Shown one piece after another: positions 4,311 through 11,066 of a stretch of 11,066 nt of DNA. The DNA lies in the NCBI GenBank assembly GCA_900552975.1, contig UWSL01000040.1, forward strand, positions 1 to 11,066, in the 5' to 3' direction. This stretch comes from an uncultured Mycoplasmatota bacterium (GTDB lineage Bacteria > Bacillota_I > Bacilli_A > RF39 > UBA660). The translations under genes and the position numbers were made by a program. The stretch's first letter is position 1, and every line of letters begins with the position of its first letter. Under the pieces are notes generated by a model. It saw nothing but the letters and a program-made list of their open reading frames with translations. It searched no databases and was not told the DNA's origin.

Positions 4311-6455
4311 ATGTTACAATTTATAAAAAAAATAATTATATATATTATTCATTTTTTTAAATATATTTTAAAACTTATTTTCAATTTATTTAAAAAAGAT
4401 CCTAAAAATAAAAGTAATGAAAAAATAAAAACAATTAAAACAAAAGAAAATAAAATAGTTTATAATAGCAATTCTTCAAATATCGATACAAATAATAACA
4501 AAGAAAATGCTTTCCAAGAAATTACCTCAATTCCAAATACTTATTCTAAAATTGAAATTGAGCCAAATATCAAAATTATTACAATTTCAGATAAACTTAT
4601 CGACTTATATATAACAAAAGAAATAAAAAAAGAATTAGAGAGCCAAAAAGCAAAAAAAATTCAATCAATTGATAAATTAAAAAAAGAAATTAAACCGATT
4701 ATTAAAAAGAAAATTACTAAAATTAAAAAAGAAAAGAAATCACTTAATGAGGAAACAATTAAAAAGGAAATCAAAAAAATAATTAAAGAAAAAATTAATG
4801 AACTACCACAATCCGAAAAAAACAAAACCAAAAATATTAAAGATAAAGATAATAAAACATATGTCATAGCTACCAAATTAACTCCTAAACTAATGACGAA
4901 TAAATTAAAAAAAAATAAAATTTCTATCAAACAAAAAATTATAACACCAGCAAGCTCTAAAAAAGAAATAAGAAAAAAAGTTCAAGTTCCAGCTATTACA
5001 ATGGTTCCCTTGATAAGCAAAGATGAATTAAAAATAAAAACAAAAGATAAAATAACTAACGCTATAAATGTTTCAATTGCTTTTGGTACCAAAGCAGCTA
5101 CTGAATTACTAAAAAAAGATGATAAAAAAATGGTAAAATCACCAAAACAAACCACTCAAACTAAAAATATAAAAAATGAAAAATATGTTGATGAAAAAAA
5201 CAACAAAGAAAATAGTAATAAATCTTTGAAAAATAACTTTCAATCCAATAATATATCTGATTATTCACAAGCAAAGGTAAACATTAAAAACGTCACAATT
5301 AAAGAAACTGTCACAGAAACTATTCCTCAAATAGAAAACAACGAGACAAAAGTTTCTCAATCTCCAAGAACTTTAGAAAATATAGTACTTAAAAATTCCT
5401 TCACCGACAGCCAAACAGAAACATCACCAAAAACTATTAAAAATAAAGAACAAACATCAAAAAAAGATAACTTAAGTCAAGAAACAATAGACAAAATAAA
5501 AAATGGTAAAGAAGAAATTAAAAAAGAAACAACTAAAGAAAAAAATACCATTATAATAACCAGTACTCTCTTTTTAGAAAAAGCTACAAATAATACTATT
5601 GAAAATAGTATTAGCGAAATGAAATCTCCTAAAGAAATCGAAGATAAAGAATATGATTTATACAAAAATGAAATAAACAAATTATTAACCGAAATAGAAA
5701 ATTACGAAATAAAATATAGTACTACCTTAACTGAAGAACAAAAAAAAGTTCTCAACAAACAAAAGGAAAAATTAAGACACGCTAAAGAAAAAATTTATTT
5801 ACAACAAGAAATAGATTTTGAAAAAGAAAAAAAAGAATTTAATAAAGCTATCAGTGAAGAAGAAATTAAAAGCCTTCAAGATTACCTATATTCTTTACAC
5901 TTAGAACAAGAATTAGAATTTAACAATAAATTAATTAAACAAGTAGAAAGCCTCGAAAAAGTATCAGAAGAACAAATTGCTAATATTGATAAAAAAATAC
6001 TAATGAAAAATCTAGAAAAAGCCTCCCTTTTAACTGAGATGACCTCCATATTAGCTTTTCCTTTTATAAGAAGTAGATATTTTTTCTATTTTACTATTGG
6101 TTTAATTATAGATAATCATTTTAATTTTATAAATGCTTTCTTTAAAAGAAAAATAAACAAATTTAAACCTGCTGATTTAAGTGCTTTAAAGCAAGGAAAG
6201 GACGCTTTAGATAAAGCAATAGATCAAACATACAATAATATTGAAAAACTTCAATACATTACTTATAATGCCCTAAATAAATATCCTGAATTAGCTTATG
6301 ACAAAAAGTTTATTAAATATACTACGAAATTAAATAATAATCTAGAAAAGAATTATTTAAAACTTACTAAAAAAAGAAATATTATTAATAAATATTATTC
6401 AAAAACTAATAAACAAATCAAAAAGCTTATAAAAAAAGGCGAAAAAATTGCTTAA
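4311..6455 (+). CDS. Large lysine-rich, low-complexity protein of unknown function with predicted membrane segments
   Basis: I do not recognise this 714-residue protein. An amphipathic, hydrophobic N-terminus (about 4-27), rich in Ile, Phe and Tyr with periodic Lys, could anchor or associate with the membrane. Residues 30-450 are a low-complexity, Lys/Glu/Asn/Thr-rich region likely to be disordered or helical, with KEIKK-type repetitions near 103-165. Residues 450-570 look like a coiled coil rich in Glu, Lys and Leu. A hydrophobic stretch at about 571-602, interrupted by Arg587 and Arg589, may be one or two membrane segments. The helical tail (610-714) is more complex and is the part most likely to be a conserved domain. 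I find no Cys or Trp and only about seven Arg and five Gly. The ATG has AAGGTG seven bases upstream. The gene is monocistronic, downstream of RNA2 and ended by the terminator shared with nifJ. Homopolymeric A runs, for example nine at 4907-4915, may permit slippage. Confidence 0.85.
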   Translation: MLQFIKKIIIYIIHFFKYILKLIFNLFKKDPKNKSNEKIKTIKTKENKIVYNSNSSNIDTNNNKENAFQEITSIPNTYSKIEIEPNIKIITISDKLIDLYITKEIKKELESQKAKKIQSIDKLKKEIKPIIKKKITKIKKEKKSLNEETIKKEIKKIIKEKINELPQSEKNKTKNIKDKDNKTYVIATKLTPKLMTNKLKKNKISIKQKIITPASSKKEIRKKVQVPAITMVPLISKDELKIKTKDKITNAINVSIAFGTKAATELLKKDDKKMVKSPKQTTQTKNIKNEKYVDEKNNKENSNKSLKNNFQSNNISDYSQAKVNIKNVTIKETVTETIPQIENNETKVSQSPRTLENIVLKNSFTDSQTETSPKTIKNKEQTSKKDNLSQETIDKIKNGKEEIKKETTKEKNTIIITSTLFLEKATNNTIENSISEMKSPKEIEDKEYDLYKNEINKLLTEIENYEIKYSTTLTEEQKKVLNKQKEKLRHAKEKIYLQQEIDFEKEKKEFNKAISEEEIKSLQDYLYSLHLEQELEFNNKLIKQVESLEKVSEEQIANIDKKILMKNLEKASLLTEMTSILAFPFIRSRYFFYFTIGLIIDNHFNFINAFFKRKINKFKPADLSALKQGKDALDKAIDQTYNNIEKLQYITYNALNKYPELAYDKKFIKYTTKLNNNLEKNYLKLTKKRNIINKYYSKTNKQIKKLIKKGEKIA

Positions 6456-6463
6456 CAAACAAG

Positions 6464-6505
6464 AAAAAAGAGAAAAGTATTCATTTACTTTTCTCTTTTA
6501 TTTTT
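6464..6505. terminator. Bidirectional terminator shared by the lysine-rich gene and nifJ
   Basis: AAAAGAGAAAAGTA (6466-6479) pairs perfectly over 14 bp with TACTTTTCTCTTTT (6486-6499). On the plus strand it is followed by ATTTTT (6500-6505), and on the minus strand by six T including part of the stem. The two converging genes both stop here. The nifJ stop codon (6498-6500) lies within the edge of the stem. Confidence 0.85.
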
Positions 6506-9500
6506 GACTCAATTCTTTATAGAATTGATATCTCTTCATTGCTTCTTGCTTATTAAGTTCTAATATTTCCTTCGCTTGCTCTGGATTTTTAACCAATAAG
6601 CTATTATATCTAACTTCATTTTTTAATAATTTTTCATATTTATCAAAATCTGGTTCACGACTATCTAAATATAATTTATCTTCTTCAGGTTTATATCTCA
6701 TTAATGAAGTATAACCACATTCGACAACTAAACGTTGTTCACTAGAAGAGTTACTCATTCCACCCTTAATACCTTGCTCAATACATGGTGAATAAGCAAT
6801 AACTATAGATGGTCCATTATGTGCTTCGGCTTCTTGAAAAGCTTTTATTGTTTGAATAAAGTTGCTTCCCAATGATACATTAGCCACATAACAATTAGGA
6901 TAACTCATTGCTATCTTAAACAAATCTTTCTTAGCAGTCTTCTTACCACTATCAGCAAATTGAGCAACTTGACCAACACGCGATGATTTACTTGCTTGAC
7001 CACCAGTATTTGAATAAACTTCAGTATCTAAAACTAAAATATTCACATTTTCACCACTAGATAAAACATGATCAATTCCACCAAAACCAATATCATAAGC
7101 CCAGCCATCTCCACCAATTGTCCATACACTACGAGCTGGTACATAATCTAACATTTTTTCTAAATCTTTTGGAATTTGTTTATCTTTCAAATTTTCTTTA
7201 ACTTTTTCAGTAATAGTAAAATCATTTGGATTATCTAACCATTCTTGGTATAAAGCTTTAACCTCTTCATCGACGCTTTCAATTGATTGTTCAATTATAT
7301 TTTTAACACGTGAACGACTCTTATTGTAACTTAGTAACATTCCATAACCAAATTCAGCGTTATCTTCAAATAATGAATTAGCCCAAGGAATAGAATATGG
7401 AGTACTTGGTACACTACCGCCATAAATTGAAGAACAACCTGTTGCATTAGCAATTATTAATTTATCTTTAAATAATTGTGTTAATAATTTTATATAAGGT
7501 GTTTCTCCACAACCTGCACAAGCTCCACTAAATTCAAATCTTGGTTTCTCAAATTGGGAACCTTTAACAGTTGAAATTGGGAATAAACCTTCTGGATTAT
7601 GATACTCTTCAAACATATAATTAGCATGTTCTTGCTTTTCTTCATCATACTTACCAAAAGCTAAAGCCTTTTCGCCCCCCCTACCAGGACAAGCATTAAT
7701 ACATAAACCACAACTAGTACAATCTGCTTCAGAAACAACTATTTCAAAATTATAATCTGGTTTTCCAAGAAGTGGAATACCTTGTGTTTTATCGGTTAAA
7801 GCAAATGGTCTAATAACAGCGTGTGGACACACAATAGCACATTGACCACATTCTAAACATTTACTACTATCCCATTTAGGTACATAAGTACTAACATTAC
7901 GCTTTTCACGTTTTGATAATGCACAAGGGAATGTTCCATCACGATAAGGTACTAAGTCACTAACCTTTAAATCATCGCCTTGACGGGCATTTATAATATC
8001 AAAGATGTTACCATCTTCCTCTGCTTCTTCTAATGCATAAGTTAATTCATCTGTATAACATTTTAAATTATCTAAAGACATCATAATCGCTTTCTCATTA
8101 GCATCAACAATATCTTGTCCTTTAGTCGCAAATTGTTTTACTATTGAACGACTTACTGCACCTAAAGCATCCGGATAATCAATTAAATGTAAGATAATCA
8201 TTTCCATTATTTTACTTATTTTACCTTTTATTCCCACATCAAGAGCAATCTTTTCTGCATCAATAGTATATAACTTAATATTTTTTTCTATAATATCTTT
8301 CTTAACGTTATTAGGTAAAAAAGCATTCATATCTTCTTCATGTGTATTAATAACTAAAATTCCATTTTCTGGTAATTGACTAGTCATATCAAATTTGTAT
8401 AAATATTCTTGCTTAGTTATAACAACAATATCTGGTCTTGTTACATAGTAAGGAGCATTAATCTCTTTATCAGAGATACGTAAGTTACAAATTGTAACTC
8501 CCCCACTTTTCTTTGAATCATATTGGTTATAACTTTGAACAAACTTATCTGTTCCTGTTCCAACAATCTTCATTATGTCTTTACTAGTACTAACCATACC
8601 ATCACTACCAAAGCCAAATATTTTTATTTCTTTAGCATCTAATGATATATGATAATCTTTTTTCGCTAAACTTAAGTTAGTGACATCGTCTTCTATTCCA
8701 ATCGTAAAATTATTTTTTAATTCACTATTTAACATACAATATACAGCATATATTTGATCAGGTGTTGTATTTTTACTTGCTAAGCCATATCTTCCCCCAA
8801 CAATTTTTACACCTTCACCCATTAATGCACTACAAACGTCTAAGTATAGCGGTTCACCAACTCCCCCAGCTTCTTTAGTACGATCTAAAACAGCGATTTT
8901 ACAAACAGTTTCTGGTAAAATTTCTTTTAAATACTTGGTACTAAACGGACGATATAAATGAACTTCTATTAAACCAACTTTCCAACCCTTTTGATTTAAA
9001 TCATCAACAACTAATTTTATTGTATCACAAACACTACCCATGGCTACAATAACATTTGTCGCAGCCTCATCACCATAATAATTAAATGGTTTATAATTTT
9101 TACCAATAATAGCATTAATTTTTTGCATATAATCATTTACTATATCTGGCATTTTATCATAAAGTTCATTACGTGCTTCTAATGACTGAAAATAAATATC
9201 TTCATTTTCAGCCATTCCTTTTTGAATATGTGAACCAACATTTAAAGCTCTCTTTTTAAATTCATAAACTTTATCAAAATTCACCAAGTTTAACAAATCA
9301 ACTTCTGATAATTTTTTTATTTTGTTTACTTCATGGCTAGTTCTAAAGCCATCAAAGAAATGGATAAAAGGTAAACTTCCTTCGATTGCACTAAGGTGAG
9401 CAACGGCAGCTAAATAGTTAGCATCTGCTACATTAGTTGAAGCTAGCATACAAAAACCAGTTTGACGTGTTGCATAAACATCTGAATGATCTCCAAAAAT

Positions 9501-9857
9501 AGATAAAGCATGAGTCGCTATAGTACGTGCTGCTACATGGATAACAGCCGGTAAGCATTCTCCAGCTATTTTATACATATTAGGAATCATCAAAAGTAAT
9601 CCCTGACTTGCTGTAAAAGTGGTCGCTAGACTACCAGATAACAATGCCCCATGAAGTGTCCCTGCTGCTCCAGCTTCACTTTGCATTTCTACCACTTTAA
9701 CTGAATCATTAAATAAATTTTTTTTATCGGTCTTACTTATTACATCAACTTCTGAAGCCATTGGACTAGAAGGTGTAATTGGATAAATACTAGCTATTTC
9801 ACTAAAGAAATAAGCTGTACTTGCACAAGCTTTATTACCATCTACAATATCATACAT
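6498..9857 (-). CDS. nifJ: Pyruvate:ferredoxin (flavodoxin) oxidoreductase
   Basis: This homodimeric cytoplasmic enzyme oxidises pyruvate with CoA to acetyl-CoA and CO2, passing electrons to ferredoxin or flavodoxin. The 1119-residue single chain has all the fused domains. The N-terminal substrate/TPP domain has YPITPSSPM at 25-33, EMQSEAGAAG at 57-66 and Arg111. Two [4Fe-4S] motifs have cysteines at 667, 670, 673, 677 and at 713, 716, 719, 723. The proximal cluster cysteines fit Cys780, Cys783, Cys808 and Cys1025, as in the Desulfovibrio africanus enzyme. The TPP-binding signature starts at GDG 916-918 and ends near EVYSNTGGQ at 946-954. It lacks the long C-terminal extension of the D. africanus enzyme, which is usual in many Firmicutes. 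The ATG at 9857 has AAAGGAG eight to nine bases upstream. The upstream glucosaminidase-like gene ends 13 nt before it, and no separate promoter is evident. The gene contains a G7 run (coding strand, 7681-7675). It indicates anaerobic metabolism. Confidence 0.98.
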   Translation of the reverse strand: MYDIVDGNKACASTAYFFSEIASIYPITPSSPMASEVDVISKTDKKNLFNDSVKVVEMQSEAGAAGTLHGALLSGSLATTFTASQGLLLMIPNMYKIAGECLPAVIHVAARTIATHALSIFGDHSDVYATRQTGFCMLASTNVADANYLAAVAHLSAIEGSLPFIHFFDGFRTSHEVNKIKKLSEVDLLNLVNFDKVYEFKKRALNVGSHIQKGMAENEDIYFQSLEARNELYDKMPDIVNDYMQKINAIIGKNYKPFNYYGDEAATNVIVAMGSVCDTIKLVVDDLNQKGWKVGLIEVHLYRPFSTKYLKEILPETVCKIAVLDRTKEAGGVGEPLYLDVCSALMGEGVKIVGGRYGLASKNTTPDQIYAVYCMLNSELKNNFTIGIEDDVTNLSLAKKDYHISLDAKEIKIFGFGSDGMVSTSKDIMKIVGTGTDKFVQSYNQYDSKKSGGVTICNLRISDKEINAPYYVTRPDIVVITKQEYLYKFDMTSQLPENGILVINTHEEDMNAFLPNNVKKDIIEKNIKLYTIDAEKIALDVGIKGKISKIMEMIILHLIDYPDALGAVSRSIVKQFATKGQDIVDANEKAIMMSLDNLKCYTDELTYALEEAEEDGNIFDIINARQGDDLKVSDLVPYRDGTFPCALSKREKRNVSTYVPKWDSSKCLECGQCAIVCPHAVIRPFALTDKTQGIPLLGKPDYNFEIVVSEADCTSCGLCINACPGRGGEKALAFGKYDEEKQEHANYMFEEYHNPEGLFPISTVKGSQFEKPRFEFSGACAGCGETPYIKLLTQLFKDKLIIANATGCSSIYGGSVPSTPYSIPWANSLFEDNAEFGYGMLLSYNKSRSRVKNIIEQSIESVDEEVKALYQEWLDNPNDFTITEKVKENLKDKQIPKDLEKMLDYVPARSVWTIGGDGWAYDIGFGGIDHVLSSGENVNILVLDTEVYSNTGGQASKSSRVGQVAQFADSGKKTAKKDLFKIAMSYPNCYVANVSLGSNFIQTIKAFQEAEAHNGPSIVIAYSPCIEQGIKGGMSNSSSEQRLVVECGYTSLMRYKPEEDKLYLDSREPDFDKYEKLLKNEVRYNSLLVKNPEQAKEILELNKQEAMKRYQFYKELSQK

Positions 9858-9865
9858 TTTAATCT

Positions 9866-9872
9866 CTCCTTT
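9866..9872 (-). promoter_or_regulatory. Ribosome-binding site of nifJ overlapping the upstream stop codon
   Basis: AAAGGAG on the minus strand overlaps the TAA stop (9873-9871) of the upstream gene. It is the strongest Shine-Dalgarno match in the window. The arrangement is typical of translational coupling in one transcript. Confidence 0.75.
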
Positions 9873-10968
9873 ACTTACTCATTCCATTAGGAATAGTATT
9901 TCCAAATAATTCATTTTCATTTTCTTTAGCCATATCATATATTTGTGTGACATTAGCAACCCATCCAGCATTTCCATCAGAAATAGGTGCATGAATAGCA
10001 CCAATTTGCTCAATTGTCGTTGCTCCCATTAGTTCATACTTTTTCATTTCTAAGCATAATTCAATGAATCCCTCATCTTTAGTACTAAAATTCCACCAAT
10101 CGCCATTTAAACGAAGTCCAGCAGGATTATTACTATTTCTAAACAAATCACTATCAAATCCTGTTTCTTCCTTAACAATAGCATAAACCAAACATTTATC
10201 AACACCTAACAAATCAGCATAATAAGATATTTTTTGTTCATAATTCTCATCATTTTCATAAGTACTATAAACAGTCAAATTATCACTACTAAGTTCAAAA
10301 TCATCAGGAGCTTGTTTAATATTTCTAACTACATATAACACTAATTCTTCCAATGATGAAGCTCTTACTTCAATTCCTTTACAATGAATTCCTTTTATAT
10401 ACAATTCATTAACAAATTCTGGATTAGTAAAACTATCAGTTAATTTTTCGAATATATTACATGTTATTCCATAATCAATCGAATATATTTTACAATACTT
10501 ATCTATTAACCTATAAGCTTCTTTTTTCGTTTCATCCAAATGTGCTAAAGTTTCTGATACAGAAGTAGCTACTAATGGTTTTGTAATATCAATATTAGTT
10601 TCTTGAGTATCTGATATAGTTGGTTTAGGAATCATTTTTATATTCTTATATACTAAAAAAGATTCTATCGATAACAAAACAGTCATTCCAAAAATAACAA
10701 GTTTAACCATTCCCTTACGATTACTATTTATCTTACCTTTTACTTTAATTTTTTTTGTACTATAACTATCTCTAGTTAATTCATAATTTCTTGTTTTAAC
10801 AAGTTTTCCTTGAATTTTTCTATCACAAGCAATTGTACTATCATGAAAGTATCTTCGAACTTGAACAATTTCATCATCACTTAATTTGGTAATTAGTGGT
10901 ATATTCATATCACAATATCTTCCATCTTTAGTTATTTTACTTGGATCCAATAATTCAATTTTTAACAT
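9871..10968 (-). CDS. Membrane-anchored glucosaminidase/lysozyme-like peptidoglycan hydrolase
   Basis: The 365-residue protein has a basic cytoplasmic N-terminus of about 86 residues, one transmembrane helix (about 87-107), a linker and an extracellular C-terminal domain. The C-terminal part (about 245-350) resembles the glucosaminidase (GH73)/lysozyme-like fold. It has VYAIVKEETGFDS with Glu268 as the probable catalytic acid, NNPAGLR (280-286), and the AIHAPISDGNAGWVANVTQIY block common near the end of Bacilli glucosaminidase domains. The expected role is cutting glycan strands at the membrane surface. The exact bond (glucosaminidase, muramidase or lytic transglycosylase) cannot be told by eye. 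Residues 158-217 look like a degenerate copy of 250-309. The ATG at 10968 has GGTG seven bases upstream and a TGATATAAT promoter just before it. It is first in a probable two-gene operon with nifJ, an odd functional pairing. Confidence 0.8.
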   Translation of the reverse strand: MLKIELLDPSKITKDGRYCDMNIPLITKLSDDEIVQVRRYFHDSTIACDRKIQGKLVKTRNYELTRDSYSTKKIKVKGKINSNRKGMVKLVIFGMTVLLSIESFLVYKNIKMIPKPTISDTQETNIDITKPLVATSVSETLAHLDETKKEAYRLIDKYCKIYSIDYGITCNIFEKLTDSFTNPEFVNELYIKGIHCKGIEVRASSLEELVLYVVRNIKQAPDDFELSSDNLTVYSTYENDENYEQKISYYADLLGVDKCLVYAIVKEETGFDSDLFRNSNNPAGLRLNGDWWNFSTKDEGFIELCLEMKKYELMGATTIEQIGAIHAPISDGNAGWVANVTQIYDMAKENENELFGNTIPNGMSK

Positions 10969-10975
10969 TAAAAAT

Positions 10976-10994
10976 CACCACACCAATTATATCA
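10976..10994 (-). promoter_or_regulatory. Promoter and ribosome-binding site of the glucosaminidase-like gene (and probably nifJ)
   Basis: On the minus strand TGATATAAT (10994-10986), identical to the ASCH extended -10, is followed six bases later by GTGGTG, whose GGTG (10979-10976) serves as the ribosome-binding site. The ATG at 10968 is seven bases further on. The predicted leader is about 11 nt. No -35 is evident, as its place is taken by the upstream gene's terminator. Confidence 0.65.
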
Positions 10995-11002
10995 TTAAAC
11001 AT

Positions 11003-11030
11003 AAAAAACTTATAATATTATTTATAAGTT
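11003..11030 (-). terminator. Terminator of a gene beyond the right edge
   Basis: AACTTATAA (11007-11015) and TTATAAGTT (11022-11030) form a perfect 9-bp stem with a 6-base loop. On the minus strand the stem runs into TTTTTT (complement of 11003-11008). The stem is AT-rich, but its position directly upstream of a new promoter fits an operon boundary. Confidence 0.6.
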
Positions 11031-11066
11031 CTCTTTATTACTTCCTTTAAATACAAGTAATTTACT

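Noticed and set aside
4661..5680. Minus-strand hydrophobic frames (4661-4930, 5477-5680) opposite the lysine-rich gene
   Set aside because: The Phe/Leu/Ile-rich products are simply the complement of Lys/Glu codons, and neither frame has promoter or ribosome-binding signals.
1..11066. UGA read as tryptophan, as in some Mollicutes
   Set aside because: All conserved genes read full length with TGG for Trp and no internal TGA. recG ends at TGA, although a TAA follows two codons later, so this alone is not decisive.
11031..11066. C-terminal end of a minus-strand gene at the right edge
   Set aside because: The terminator at 11003-11030 implies a gene nearby, but 36 bases allow more than one reading frame, so no coding call can be supported.
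1..11066. CRISPR array, insertion sequence, tRNA, rRNA or prophage genes
   Set aside because: I found no regularly spaced repeats, transposase or integrase motifs, terminal inverted repeats, or tRNA-like cloverleafs.

Overview
The window is extremely AT-rich, with A/T-ending codons and lysine almost always AAA. The gene families are those of a low-GC Firmicute or Mollicute-like member of the Bacilli: RecG, an MprF-type flippase-domain protein, an ASCH protein, a glucosaminidase-like wall enzyme and pyruvate:ferredoxin oxidoreductase (PFOR). PFOR implies an anaerobe, plausibly a gut commensal. Full-length families read with the standard bacterial code, so no UGA recoding is needed. The taxonomic placement is inference; no rRNA or other marker is present.

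Layout, left to right. Positions 1-181 show no gene. A standalone small RNA, RNA1 (about 217-311, +), has a consensus promoter and a terminator. An ASCH-domain gene (416-814, -) is divergent from a flippase-like membrane protein (924-1973, +). That gene converges on recG (1965-3965, -) with a 9-nt overlap, and each gene carries its probable terminator inside the other's coding sequence. Between recG and the next gene lies a second small RNA or leader, RNA2 (about 4168-4270, +), built like RNA1. It is followed by a large lysine-rich protein of unknown function (4311-6455, +). This gene converges on nifJ/PFOR (6498-9857, -) across a shared bidirectional terminator. Thirteen bases upstream of nifJ is a membrane-anchored glucosaminidase-like gene (9871-10968, -), and the two probably form one transcript. 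A terminator at 11003-11030 (-) closes a gene lying beyond the right edge.

Most of the window is ordinary housekeeping: DNA repair, pyruvate oxidation, wall and membrane functions. The unusual signals are in RNA and gene architecture. RNA1 and RNA2 share one design: a hairpin at the start of transcription, a second hairpin, an unpaired C-rich linker, and a GGAG/CTCC terminator. The C-rich linker of RNA1 (279-286) is perfectly complementary over 8 nt to the terminator loop of RNA2 (4245-4252). RNA2 also carries an upstream near-copy of its own terminator 3' half, which suggests switchable termination ahead of the lysine-rich gene. Separately, the five protein genes with a visible promoter of their own have a -10 element lying almost against the ribosome-binding site, predicting 5' leaders of only about 6-15 nt.
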